DNA of 10,694 bases from Bacteroidota bacterium (GTDB lineage: Bacteria > Bacteroidota > Bacteroidia > Chitinophagales > Chitinophagaceae). The translations under genes were made by a program, and so were the position numbers. The stretch spans positions 1 to 10,694 of the forward strand of contig JAEVYV010000317.1 in assembly GCA_023392575.1 (NCBI GenBank), written 5' to 3'. Of the stretch, positions 1 through 7,744 are shown piece by piece (position 1 is the stretch's first letter; each line of letters begins with the position of its first letter). The notes beneath the pieces were generated by a model. The model saw only the letters and a program-made list of their open reading frames with translations, had not been told where the DNA came from and searched no databases.

Positions 1-1292
1 GCTTTGAAGGCCCCGGCATTAAAGTTGTCACCGGAAGCATAACCGCCTACGGTCGCTACAGGATCGGGAATGGTGCGTACACGGAACTGGGAAACACCGG
101 CTACTTTGCCATCCACGTTAACGGTAATTTTGCAGTCATCGGTTACACTGTTTACGTGAACAATATATTTACCGGCGCCCACTTTGGTAATGGAACCACC
201 ACCGCCGCTGATAGAAGGCTGAACCTTGTCGTCGCCCCCACCACTGGCTGCAATGGTTACCGGGTTGTCTACCCCGATGTAGAGCACGTTCATTTTGTCC
301 AGTGCAATTGATGCATTGGCCTGACCTACGGTGTACTCAACCGTTTTGTTCACAGTTTGCATATTACCATCCTGATCTTTAAAACGAATAACTACTGGTA
401 CTGAGTGTTTGCCCAGTCCGCCGCCGGCAACTTTTAACGTAGCCTGCCCTTCCGAACCAATGGGAACACCCTGACCATTGATGGTGATTTCTGGTGCGGC
501 AGCCCGGCTAAAAGCACCGACACCGGCAGAAATCTCAATCTCCTGGCCCGGCATAATGTAGTTGGAGCTTTGTCCCACAATAGCAGCAAAAGCATCGTAG
601 CGAACAACCACCTTACCCACCTGCTCGTGAAAAAGGGCTACCGTACGGTTTTCCGCTGTTTTCACATCGTTTTGGAATTTACTCAACATGGTAATGGCAG
701 CCATAGTGGGCACCATGTGGAAATAAGCATCTTCCCATGTTTTATTGCCTTGCTTTGAAGAAGGAATGGTCAGATCAACCTGCTTCAAAAAGGTTGCAAT
801 GTCGTCTTTTAAAGCCGGGTTAGCCGATGAAGCACCCAGCGCAATCATGTCCTGCTTAAATTTGCTAAGTTTGTTGTAAAGGTCTTTTCCCTTACCTTCT
901 TTAATCATCAGGTTGGTAGCAATGTCCTGGTTGTCTTCTTTAAATGTCGAATCGCCCTTGCGTACCGGATCAAAGTCCGCATTTTTCATGATCTGCTTCT
1001 TCAGCTCGTCAATGTAGTTATACATCCCTTTGGTGATGTTGACGGCCTCTTGCGCTTTGGGCATCCACAAGGCAGCTTTTTCCCTTGTTTCATTTTCGGT
1101 CATCTTATCGCCCAGGGATTTCATAATGGTTTCCGTGGACTCATTAATCGTTTTATTAGTTGACGTAAGACTACGATCTACGGTTTTAAAGGCATTCAGA
1201 ATCTCAGCCGATACGTTTAGTGCTAACAGGGCTGTTAACACCAGGTACATCAGGTTGATCATCTTTTGCCGTGGCTCTGCAGGTAGTGCCAT
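1..1292 (-). CDS. gldM: GldM, periplasm-spanning motor subunit of type IX secretion/gliding (C-terminus off window)
   Basis: An open frame runs from an ATG at 1292 leftwards to the window edge without a stop, giving 430 complete codons. The N-terminus has a short cytoplasmic stretch with PRQKMINLMYLV at residues 7-18, then one transmembrane helix (about 12-30) and a large periplasmic part. That part is helical and Lys/Asp/Glu-rich to about residue 215, then Gly/Val-rich beta-type sequence. This is the GldM pattern: in the family, GldM pairs with GldL as the proton-motive-force-driven motor and reaches across the periplasm towards the GldK/GldN ring. Arg8 just before the helix corresponds to the conserved arginine thought to pair with the GldL glutamate. 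It lies 76 bases downstream of gldL with no terminator between, so co-transcription is likely. Known GldM proteins are roughly 510-530 residues, so about the last fifth is missing. gldN would be expected next, outside the window. Confidence 0.95.
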   Translation of the reverse strand, partial: MALPAEPRQKMINLMYLVLTALLALNVSAEILNAFKTVDRSLTSTNKTINESTETIMKSLGDKMTENETREKAALWMPKAQEAVNITKGMYNYIDELKKQIMKNADFDPVRKGDSTFKEDNQDIATNLMIKEGKGKDLYNKLSKFKQDMIALGASSANPALKDDIATFLKQVDLTIPSSKQGNKTWEDAYFHMVPTMAAITMLSKFQNDVKTAENRTVALFHEQVGKVVVRYDAFAAIVGQSSNYIMPGQEIEISAGVGAFSRAAAPEITINGQGVPIGSEGQATLKVAGGGLGKHSVPVVIRFKDQDGNMQTVNKTVEYTVGQANASIALDKMNVLYIGVDNPVTIAASGGGDDKVQPSISGGGGSITKVGAGKYIVHVNSVTDDCKITVNVDGKVAGVSQFRVRTIPDPVATVGGYASGDNFNAGAFK

Positions 1293-1368
1293 ATAGGTTC
1301 AATTATTTAGTCGCTTTTAGAAATGGTTTTTCGGTTGGTTTATCATAAACGTGCTGGCAGTTTTATTA

Positions 1369-2127
1369 TTATCTGCCCTGCATGGCACTCAGCATATTGC
1401 CATAGATATTGTTTAGGCGGCCTAAATTATTGCCCAGGTTGGAAATTTGCTCCTGTACTTTTTTAGCATCGTCGGCGGTACCCATCATGGCATTGGAGGC
1501 TTCTGTCAACCGGCCGTAAAACTGGTTCAAGGCTTTCAAATGATTGTTGCTTTCAGCCAGTTCCAGTTCATAAATGGTGTTTAAAGAAGCCAGGTTCTTG
1601 GTCAATACCTGAATTTGGTCGTGGAAGATTTTTGCACTGTCGGAGGCTGCATTAAAAGCACCGACCGAATTAGCCGCATTTACATAAGCATCTTTCACTG
1701 TAGCCAGGGCTTGGGTTACTTCCTTGGTTTTTTGAGTATAGTCACCGGTAGCAGCTACCACATCGGTAATATCATTCATATTGCTGATGGTGGTGTTTAG
1801 TTTTTTAAAGCCTTCGCCCAAACGGTTCAGGTTTGCCGGTGTAATATCAGCAGCTAACATAGCTTTATCCAAAGAGCCCAGCACATCGCCAGGGGCTGCA
1901 GCCTTGGCTTTTGCACCATGGCCATCATCCACAGCAGGATAACGCAAATACAAAATACCATATACCAGGAACACCAATGCTTCGGTGGTCAAACCTATTT
2001 TTAACCAGATGTCCGCATCCGGTGCGTGAAGGATCTTTCTTAAGGCGCCCCAGATTACGATTGCGGCGGCGATGGATACGAATACGTCAACAATTTTACT
2101 TACTTTAGGAGGAATAGCTGCTGCCAT
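1369..2127 (-). CDS. gldL: GldL, inner-membrane motor subunit of type IX secretion/gliding
   Basis: This 252-residue protein has two N-terminal transmembrane helices (about 12-29 and 43-63), followed by a long cytoplasmic tail rich in Ala, Asn, Leu and Thr that is predicted helical. Glu49 lies inside the second helix (LTTEALVFLVYG), the position of the conserved membrane glutamate that family work links to proton-driven force generation. In the family, GldL forms a pentamer around the GldM helices and powers protein export by the type IX system and, where present, gliding. The ATG at 2127 is preceded by an A/T-rich leader with no Shine-Dalgarno sequence, normal for this phylum. It sits 99 bases after gldK and 76 before gldM on the same strand. 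I found no TAnnTTTG element or terminator in either gap, which supports one operon. Confidence 0.95.
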   Translation of the reverse strand: MAAAIPPKVSKIVDVFVSIAAAIVIWGALRKILHAPDADIWLKIGLTTEALVFLVYGILYLRYPAVDDGHGAKAKAAAPGDVLGSLDKAMLAADITPANLNRLGEGFKKLNTTISNMNDITDVVAATGDYTQKTKEVTQALATVKDAYVNAANSVGAFNAASDSAKIFHDQIQVLTKNLASLNTIYELELAESNNHLKALNQFYGRLTEASNAMMGTADDAKKVQEQISNLGNNLGRLNNIYGNMLSAMQGR

Positions 2128-2226
2128 AAATATTAGATTTTAAATGGTTGGTTATAAAGATTTTGGTTCAGATGAGATAAGATTGAAAGAGGTCGCAAAC
2201 AACCCCAATCATTATTTGTTTTGGAA

Positions 2227-3522
2227 TTATTTGCGACGACCAGACTGCGCCGGTAAATCAATTACCGTACGGAAGCCGATATAAGATTTTGTTGAATCCT
2301 GGTACTCGTAGGTCCGGGTGCCGGTTTGCAGGTAATAGCCTACATCTTTCCAGCTTCCGCCACGAATAACCTTACGCTTCATTTTGGGAGGATCAGTGTC
2401 TTTGGCATTCCAGCGCACATCAGGGTTCATGTCGTGTTGGAACGTATAAGAACCTTCATAGTAAATAGATGAGGTCCACTCGGCCACGTTTCCAGCCATG
2501 CAATACAGGCCAAAATCGTTGGGCCAGTAGGCATCGGCACGAACGGTATAAAAACCACCATCTTCAGGATAGTTGCCGCGGCCGGGCTTAAAGTTGGCCA
2601 GGAGGCAGCCTTTTTTGTTTCTTAAATAATAATTACCCCAGGGGAACATGGATTGGGAGCGGCCGCCACGGGCAGCATATTCCCATTGAGCTTCTGTGGG
2701 CAGACGAAAATCCGACTCCTGGGCTCTTTTCTTGGAGTCCAGCCATGAGTTCAAATACTGCGTTCTCCACTCACAAAAAGCCGTGGCCTGCTTCCAGCTT
2801 ACCCCAACCACCGGATAGTTACCAAAAGCGGGGTGAGAGAAATAGCGTTTGGTCATGGGCTCATTATAAGAATAAGAGAAGTCGCGGATCCACACCAGGG
2901 TATCGGGATAGATCTTTTCGTCTCTTTTTACAATAAAGGCCGAACGGGGCTTATTGGCATTTTCTCTTTTAGCGGCTTCTTTCAGATCAAAGGTTTCTGA
3001 ATGATAGATCAGCTTGGAGGCGTCAATTTCTTTTTTCCCAAAAATGCGGTCCTCGGGAGCCAGGATCAAATCGGCCATTTGCTCCGTAACTTTGGGATCG
3101 TTCCATTTTACGGTTTTCATTTTGGCCCAGTCAACCTGCTCGTTGCCGTCGCCATCGGTTTTTACATAGCCCAGTTTCTTGGCCGCAATGGAGTCCCGAA
3201 CCCACCATACAAACTGGCGGTATTCATTATTAGTGATCTCGGTGGCGTCCATCCAAAAGCCACTAATGGAAACGGAGCGGTTGCGGGCACTAAAAGCATA
3301 AGCAGGGTCTTCATCGCTGGGCCCCATATGAAAGGTACCTTGCGGAATATAGACCATACCCGGAGGCTTGGGCAGAATGTACTTACTACCAGGTGCGATT
3401 CCATGCAACTGGCCGTCATTTGGTAATGCGCTGCCTTTGTCTTTTTTCCCGATGATTCCGCAACCCGATAGTAGAATAACCGTTAGGGCGGATAAAGTGT
3501 AGTAATGGTTTTTCATTTTCAT
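2227..3522 (-). CDS. gldK: GldK, FGE-sulfatase-fold outer-membrane lipoprotein of type IX secretion
   Basis: With the ATG at 3522 the protein is 431 residues. It begins with a lipoprotein signal ending in the lipobox LLSGC, making Cys21 the likely lipidation site. The formylglycine-generating-enzyme (FGE) fold follows: MVYIPQGTFHMG at 56-67, VSWKQATAFCEWR at 241-253, RLPTEAQWEYAARGG at 273-287, AGNVAEWT at 343-350, IRGGSW at 386-391 and GFRTV at 416-420. An insertion of about 110 residues (roughly 110-225) separates the first motif from the rest, as in GldK-type proteins. No cysteine follows IRGGSW, so the catalytic cysteine pair of true FGE enzymes is absent and the fold is probably structural. 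In the family GldK forms the periplasmic ring with GldN under the outer membrane. The frame stays open to a TTG at 3600, but the promoter element at 3539-3546 and the lipoprotein signal favour 3522, or 3516 two codons later. Confidence 0.94.
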   Translation of the reverse strand: MKMKNHYYTLSALTVILLSGCGIIGKKDKGSALPNDGQLHGIAPGSKYILPKPPGMVYIPQGTFHMGPSDEDPAYAFSARNRSVSISGFWMDATEITNNEYRQFVWWVRDSIAAKKLGYVKTDGDGNEQVDWAKMKTVKWNDPKVTEQMADLILAPEDRIFGKKEIDASKLIYHSETFDLKEAAKRENANKPRSAFIVKRDEKIYPDTLVWIRDFSYSYNEPMTKRYFSHPAFGNYPVVGVSWKQATAFCEWRTQYLNSWLDSKKRAQESDFRLPTEAQWEYAARGGRSQSMFPWGNYYLRNKKGCLLANFKPGRGNYPEDGGFYTVRADAYWPNDFGLYCMAGNVAEWTSSIYYEGSYTFQHDMNPDVRWNAKDTDPPKMKRKVIRGGSWKDVGYYLQTGTRTYEYQDSTKSYIGFRTVIDLPAQSGRRK

Positions 3523-3538
3523 ACTCGAGGGTATTGGG

Positions 3539-3546
3539 CAAAAATA
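3539..3546 (-). promoter_or_regulatory. Candidate Bacteroidota -7 promoter element for gldK
   Basis: Read on the minus strand this is TATTTTTG, an exact match to the Bacteroidota -7 consensus TAnnTTTG. A TTG lies at 3572-3570 on the same strand, 23 bases upstream, at the long end for a -33 element. The implied transcript would start around 3535, giving a leader of about 13-19 bases before the ATG codons at 3522 or 3516. This short motif occurs by chance fairly often, so the position next to the gldK start is the main support. Confidence 0.45.
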
Positions 3547-3680
3547 ACGTTTTGAGATCAACGATAACGCAAGGTTAAAATTTATTTTTCTCATTTCCAA
3601 GTAGCCAAAAAGTTTTTAGGCGTATCATCAAAAACGGCGCTTTAACCTGAATATTGTATGACACTTTAAAATTTATTTCA

Positions 3681-5720
3681 CTATAGTAAGCTTCGCAAAT
3701 CCTGTATGGAATTTACCGGGTAACGGCAGACGTAGTTTTTACATAAATAGATGAGGATTTCATCATTTTGCGCCTTGTCGGCCAGAAGAGGATAGTTGCT
3801 GATCGGCTTTTCAGAAGCCATCACTAGTTTATGGGAAATATTCATCCCAAGAACATCTACCAGGTAGTTTTCCCATTTTTTGCCCACCAGGGCTATTTCG
3901 TTTGTCCCCTTGATCATTTCAAACAGCAGACAGAGCCATACACCAAAAGAAGTGGGGTATTGAATGACCACCTCCCCGATTGCCCGAAGCATGTCTTCGG
4001 CCCGTACCCGCCACTCCCGCCGGTCATAAACAAGGGAAAGCCTGTAAAGGTTGTAGGCCATAACCGCGTTGCCCGAAGGCGTGGCCCCGTCGTACACTTC
4101 TTTTTTTCGTAAAAGCATATCGGTTTGCTGACGGCCCGTGTAGAAAAAGAAGGGCGACTGATCGTCGGAAAAATTTTCCAAAACCAGCCCGGTGAGCTCG
4201 GCGGCCTGTTGAAACCAATGGAAACTGGCCGTAACCTGGGCCAATTCAATGAGGGCCGCAATCAAATGGGCGTAGTCATCCAAAAAGGCCGGGTATTTTG
4301 CCGTGCCGTTTTTCCAGGTGTGGTGCCAGCTTCCGTCGGCCGCTTTAAAGTTTTGCAGAAGAAACTGCATGTTTTTCTCTGCCAGGCTGCGGTAGTGCAC
4401 ATTGCCGGTGGCGGCATAGGCCTTGCAACAGGCCTCGTTCATCAAAGCATTCCAGCCCAAAAGAACTTTGTCGTCCAAAAGCGGCCGCACCCTTTTTTCC
4501 CGGTGCCGCAAAAGTTTTTGCTTGCTGCTTTTGATTGCTTTTTTTACGGTTTCCGGATCTATGTTTTTTTCTTTGGCAAACTCCGGCAGCGGCAATTCTA
4601 TCCAGGGAATGTTTTTGCCCTCCCAGTTTCCCTTGGCAGAAATGTCAAAATAGCTGCAGAATAAATCGGCCTCGTTTTGAAGAACCGCTTTTACTTCCTC
4701 GTAGTCCCACACATAATATTTCCCTTCTTCCCCTTCGCTGTCTGCATCCAGGGCACTGTAAAACCCTCCGGCTTCGTGCCACAGCTCTCTTTCCACAAAG
4801 GCCAGCGTTTCTTCAATCACTTCTTTATATGCCGGGCTAGCGGTGGCCACGTACGCTTCGGACAGTGTTGTTATCAGCAGGGCATTGTCGTAAAGCATTT
4901 TTTCAAAATGCGGCACCAGCCACTCCGTGTCCGTGGAGTAACGGGCAAAACCTCCGCCCACATGATCGTAAATACCTCCCTGAATCATTTTGTCCAGGCT
5001 AACCAAAGCCTGTTGCAAGGCCTCTTTGTTTTTGTAGATATGCGACCAGGCCAATAAAAAATTAAGGGTAAAGGTTTGCGGAAATTTGGGCGGCCGGCCA
5101 AAACCACCCCATTCCCGGTCGGCGCTTTTCATTATGTTCTGATAGGCCTCTGTCATTTTCTTTTCATCGAAAACCGTTTCTGCGCCGGCAGACAGGTTGA
5201 TGCCAAAGGCATTAGAGGCCTTGAGGTGTTCGGTAAGGTTGTGCGCCTGCTGTTCTATCTCCTCCTTTCTTTGCTCGTACGCTTCGGAAACCGAAAGCAA
5301 AACCTCCGTCCACGAAGGCCGGTTAAAGGCCCTCTGGGGCGGGAAATAGGTGCCGCCGTAAAACGGCTTTCTGTCGGGGGTTAAAAAAACATGCAAGGGC
5401 CAGCCGCCGCTGCCGCTAATGGCCTGCACGGCGTCCATATATATATGGTCCACATCGGGTCGCTCTTCCCGATCGACCTTGATATTGATAAAATGCTGGT
5501 TCATCAGAGCGGCCACTTCTTCGTTTTCAAAACTTTCCCGCTCCATTACGTGACACCAGTGACAAGCCGCGTATCCAATACTGACCAGCACGGGTTTGTT
5601 TTGCGCTTTAGCAAGAGCAAAAGCTTCGTCACTCCAGGGAAACCAGTCCACCGGATTGTGGGCATGCTGCAATAAATAAGGGCTTGATTCCTGTGCCAGG
5701 CGATTGGTGAAAGAATGCAT
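3681..5720 (-). CDS. DUF255/YyaL-family protein: thioredoxin-like domain fused to an alpha/alpha barrel
   Basis: This 679-residue protein opens with the family signature (N6-R-L, then SPYLLQHAHNPVDWFPW at 13-29). The thioredoxin-like DUF255 domain covers about 1-165, with the Cys-His-Trp-Cys pair at 53-56, VDREERPDVD at 82-91 and GGWP at 105-108. The rest resembles a six-hairpin glycosidase-like alpha/alpha barrel: GGFGRPPKFPQ at 205-215, DHVGGGFARYSTD at 252-264, PHFEKMLYDNA at 270-280, ALDADSEGEEGKYYVW at 323-338, DDKVLLGWNALM at 416-427 and SGNAVMAYNL at 549-558. The C-terminus has the usual cysteine pair (C660, C665). Relatives include bacterial YyaL and animal SPATA20. Their biochemical role is not settled; a redox or sugar-related role is only suggested by the folds. 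No signal peptide is seen, so it is probably cytoplasmic. It is full length and lies upstream of gldK on the same strand, but gldK appears to have its own promoter. Confidence 0.92.
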   Translation of the reverse strand: MHSFTNRLAQESSPYLLQHAHNPVDWFPWSDEAFALAKAQNKPVLVSIGYAACHWCHVMERESFENEEVAALMNQHFINIKVDREERPDVDHIYMDAVQAISGSGGWPLHVFLTPDRKPFYGGTYFPPQRAFNRPSWTEVLLSVSEAYEQRKEEIEQQAHNLTEHLKASNAFGINLSAGAETVFDEKKMTEAYQNIMKSADREWGGFGRPPKFPQTFTLNFLLAWSHIYKNKEALQQALVSLDKMIQGGIYDHVGGGFARYSTDTEWLVPHFEKMLYDNALLITTLSEAYVATASPAYKEVIEETLAFVERELWHEAGGFYSALDADSEGEEGKYYVWDYEEVKAVLQNEADLFCSYFDISAKGNWEGKNIPWIELPLPEFAKEKNIDPETVKKAIKSSKQKLLRHREKRVRPLLDDKVLLGWNALMNEACCKAYAATGNVHYRSLAEKNMQFLLQNFKAADGSWHHTWKNGTAKYPAFLDDYAHLIAALIELAQVTASFHWFQQAAELTGLVLENFSDDQSPFFFYTGRQQTDMLLRKKEVYDGATPSGNAVMAYNLYRLSLVYDRREWRVRAEDMLRAIGEVVIQYPTSFGVWLCLLFEMIKGTNEIALVGKKWENYLVDVLGMNISHKLVMASEKPISNYPLLADKAQNDEILIYLCKNYVCRYPVNSIQDLRSLL

Positions 5721-5724
5721 GGAA

Positions 5725-5732
5725 CAAAGTTA
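5725..5732 (-). promoter_or_regulatory. Candidate -7 promoter element abutting the DUF255 gene start
   Basis: On the minus strand this reads TAACTTTG, an exact match to TAnnTTTG. Only four bases (TTCC) separate it from the ATG at 5720, so a transcript made from it would start at or within a base or two of the initiation codon. No good -33 element was found 17-23 bases upstream. The start codon itself is firm, because the family motif begins within the first 14 residues and the next in-frame methionine is beyond the Cys-His-Trp-Cys site. Confidence 0.35.
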
Positions 5733-5808
5733 TAGCAAACGCTGTCCGGGAAGCCATCATGAAACGTAAGACGGCAGACTTGAAACACAATCAACCGCTT
5801 TCTCTTCT

Positions 5809-5829
5809 GTCAACTACCATCAGCCACCT
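5809..5829 (+). repeat. Degenerate heptamer repeat, three units (RYCANCN)
   Basis: Three adjacent 7-base units read GTCAACT, ACCATCA and GCCACCT. In all three, positions 3-4 are CA and position 6 is C. The first two units match 12 of 14 bases with part of the minus-strand tract at 9533-9546. The tract lies between the DUF255 promoter region and the terminator of the hemD unit, in sequence with no coding potential that I trust. Confidence 0.4.
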
Positions 5830-5884
5830 TGATAACCGTTCGTATTAAACAAGTTGATACCCCGGAGGCCCTCGGCCGCAACAA

Positions 5885-5911
5885 AAAAGCACCCGGTAAT
5901 TGGGTGCTTTT
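5885..5911 (-). terminator. Intrinsic terminator of the Omp85-DUF4271-hemD unit
   Basis: A perfect 10-bp inverted repeat, AAAAGCACCC (5885-5894) and GGGTGCTTTT (5902-5911), flanks a 7-base loop. On the minus strand the stem is followed by a T run that continues to about 5883. It begins 19 bases after the hemD stop codon at 5931-5933, which is the classic layout of a Rho-independent terminator. The arm composition could also give weak termination on the plus strand, but no plus-strand gene lies upstream. Confidence 0.9.
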
Positions 5912-5930
5912 CCTTATTGTATCAGAAAGT

Positions 5931-6728
5931 TTATTTCTTTTTTGCCTCGCCGGCCAGGAATTTTTCCAGGGCGGCCACCATGGAAGGAGCCTGGGGTTCC
6001 GGGGCCTTAATGCCCAGTTTTAAGCCAGCCTCTTCAATAGCCTTGGAGGTATTGTTCCCAAAAGCGCCGATAACGGTTCCGTTTTGTTTGTACTTGGGCA
6101 CGTTATCAAAAAGGCTTTTGACACCGCTGGGGGTAAAAAAGCAAATGACATCGTACGCGTTTTTTGTCAGGATGTCCTTTACATCACAGCTCGCTGTACG
6201 GTACATAAAGGCCAGGGAAAAATCGCAATTGTTGGCCTTCAGCCAGCCCGAAATTTCGCTGTCCTGCTGATTTTCGGAACAAACATATAGGAACTTTTCG
6301 TTGTTCTTATGCTTGTTGATCACATCAAACAGGCTTTTGTTGGTACCATCGGCTCCGTAAAAAACCTTGCGCTTGCGGTAAAGAATAAATTTTTGCAGGT
6401 ACAGGGCCACCGCTTCCGTGATGCAGAAGTATTTTGTATCCTGCGACACACTGACCTTCATTTCTTCGCACACGCGGAAAAAATGGTCAATGGCGTTACG
6501 GCTGGTAAAGATTACCGCCGTATGCGTTTGAATATCAATTTTTTGTTTCCGGAATTCTTTGGCAGGAATGGCTTCCAGCTTGATGAAGGGATGGAAGTCC
6601 AGTTCGATATCGTACTTTCTACCCAGCTCAAAGTACGGCGATTTCTCGCTTTCGGGCCTCGGCTGTGTAATCAGTACTTTTTTCATATTCTTTGCCAATG
6701 TATCGGCTTTAACCCCGTTTTTTACCAT
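5931..6728 (-). CDS. hemD: Uroporphyrinogen-III synthase (HemD family)
   Basis: The 265-residue protein fits the Bacteroidota branch of the HemD family: ITQPRPESEKSPYFELGRKY at 20-39, VIFTSRNAIDHFF at 72-84, KRKVFYGADGTNKSLF at 119-134, FFTPSGVKSLF at 197-207 and GAFGNNTSKAIEEAGL at 221-236. HemD closes hydroxymethylbilane into uroporphyrinogen III with inversion of ring D, on the route to haem and sirohaem, in the cytoplasm. The family is very divergent, so the name rests on the serine-rich domain motifs (TSRNA, TPSG, GNNTS) rather than catalytic residues. The ATG at 6728 gives a short Lys-rich leader that relatives also seem to have; Met15 (6686) is the alternative. It follows the DUF4271 gene by 37 bases. 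That gap holds a -7-like element, so it may be read both from the upstream operon and from its own promoter. Confidence 0.85.
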   Translation of the reverse strand: MVKNGVKADTLAKNMKKVLITQPRPESEKSPYFELGRKYDIELDFHPFIKLEAIPAKEFRKQKIDIQTHTAVIFTSRNAIDHFFRVCEEMKVSVSQDTKYFCITEAVALYLQKFILYRKRKVFYGADGTNKSLFDVINKHKNNEKFLYVCSENQQDSEISGWLKANNCDFSLAFMYRTASCDVKDILTKNAYDVICFFTPSGVKSLFDNVPKYKQNGTVIGAFGNNTSKAIEEAGLKLGIKAPEPQAPSMVAALEKFLAGEAKKK

Positions 6729-6751
6729 AGTGCGGTTCGGCTATCGTTGCG

Positions 6752-6759
6752 CAAATTTA
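6752..6759 (-). promoter_or_regulatory. Candidate internal -7 promoter element before hemD
   Basis: The minus strand reads TAAATTTG, an exact TAnnTTTG match, in the 37-base gap between the DUF4271 stop and the hemD ATG. Transcription would start near 6746, leaving a leader of roughly 18 bases to the ATG at 6728. The nearest upstream TTG is at 6786-6784, 24 bases away, so the -33 half is weak. Confidence 0.35.
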
Positions 6760-6765
6760 AGATGT

Positions 6766-7713
6766 TTATTTTAAATATGTAAGCAACAGTTTGTTAATCA
6801 ACAGCAAAGGAGCAATTTCGAAAGCGCAGAGGTAAAGCAAAAAATGAAAAAATCCAATGCGTATTTGCTTGTGAATAGATATATAGGACAAGAAATAACG
6901 GTAGGTTAATAAGACCAGGATGAGGCCGATGCCCACTGTAGTAGCCACCTGATCAACCACGCCGTTACTAAAGCCCAGCATCACCAGAAAAGGCAGCAGG
7001 GCTATGCCCATGATTTTGTTGGTTGCAAACACAATAAAAATATATGATTCCGTGGCATCGGTCACCTGCAGGGCCCATCCCACAAATTTCAAAACAAGAT
7101 ATTTTGTGCCGTAAATGGCCAGCAACCCCAGCACACAGTACAAAAAAAGAAGCCAAAAATGATACTGAGCGCCCCAACCCCACTCCTGAAACAACAGGGC
7201 AAGGAACATTCCGATACTGAGCAGAAAAAACAGGTTCAAAAGCAGGGAGGGAAGCGGGCTTTGAGCCAACTGCTCCCGGATTTGTTTTTGTCGCACCGTG
7301 GTGCGGAGAAATATTTTAAGCAGGTCTTGAATGTAGCGGTGAAAACTGTTTTTGATGACGGCAAAAAAGATGAGCAAGCCAACAAGGGAGTAAAAAATGG
7401 CTTCCTTCCCCTCCCATTGGCGAACGCTGATGGTGTAACGGCCGGGGTTGGTAAAGCTGTAATAGGGATGCCCGGTATAGCGGAAGGAATCGGTCAGCCA
7501 AAAGTTTTGCGGCGCCACAACAATGGTATCCCGCCTGGTGTTGGGCAAGGTTGTGTCTGCCTGGGAGGCAACAGGTTTTGAAAGCTGGGCAGGTGGACCG
7601 GGTGCCTGGCTTTTTTTCACCGTATCAACAACCCGCAACGAATCGGCGGCCGTTTGCGCCGTTGTTGCCTGCCCGCATAAAACCACCCAAATAAAGACCA
7701 GGTATTTTTTCAT
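6766..7713 (-). CDS. DUF4271 polytopic membrane protein
   Basis: From the ATG at 7713 the protein is 315 residues. Residues 1-20 look like a signal sequence (MKKYLVFIWVVLCGQATTAQ). A polar Pro/Thr/Asp-rich stretch follows to about 70, then several hydrophobic segments at about 105-121, 156-175, 184-204, 223-246, 255-275 and 288-312. This arrangement and the adjacency to hemD match the DUF4271 family of Bacteroidota, which has no assigned function; the family call is from recognition of the pattern. The frame is open further upstream to 7932, but that part overlaps the end of the preceding Omp85-like gene and lacks the signal sequence, so it is rejected. The gap to the preceding gene is 31 bases, with a GGAG about 16 bases before the ATG. 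The short gap suggests co-transcription. A role in the envelope, possibly with the barrel protein upstream, is only inferred. Confidence 0.8.
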   Translation of the reverse strand: MKKYLVFIWVVLCGQATTAQTAADSLRVVDTVKKSQAPGPPAQLSKPVASQADTTLPNTRRDTIVVAPQNFWLTDSFRYTGHPYYSFTNPGRYTISVRQWEGKEAIFYSLVGLLIFFAVIKNSFHRYIQDLLKIFLRTTVRQKQIREQLAQSPLPSLLLNLFFLLSIGMFLALLFQEWGWGAQYHFWLLFLYCVLGLLAIYGTKYLVLKFVGWALQVTDATESYIFIVFATNKIMGIALLPFLVMLGFSNGVVDQVATTVGIGLILVLLTYRYFLSYISIHKQIRIGFFHFLLYLCAFEIAPLLLINKLLLTYLK

Positions 7714-7744
7714 TTGCTGCAAAAATATTCTCCGTTTCGGGTAA

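Noticed and set aside
570..1296. Two plus-strand frames (570-758 and 1030-1296) in the left part of the window
   Set aside because: Both are shadows of gldM, which is continuously open on the minus strand from 1292 to the window edge.
3523..3680. A possible terminator between the DUF255 gene and gldK
   Set aside because: Short T-rich stretches are present, but I could not find a convincing GC-rich stem followed by a T run on the minus strand.
4125..4664. A 179-codon open frame on the plus strand opposite the DUF255 gene, with other long plus-strand frames nearby
   Set aside because: It is fully antisense to a well-conserved gene, has no recognisable motif, and is the kind of frame a high-GC third-position bias creates opposite real genes.
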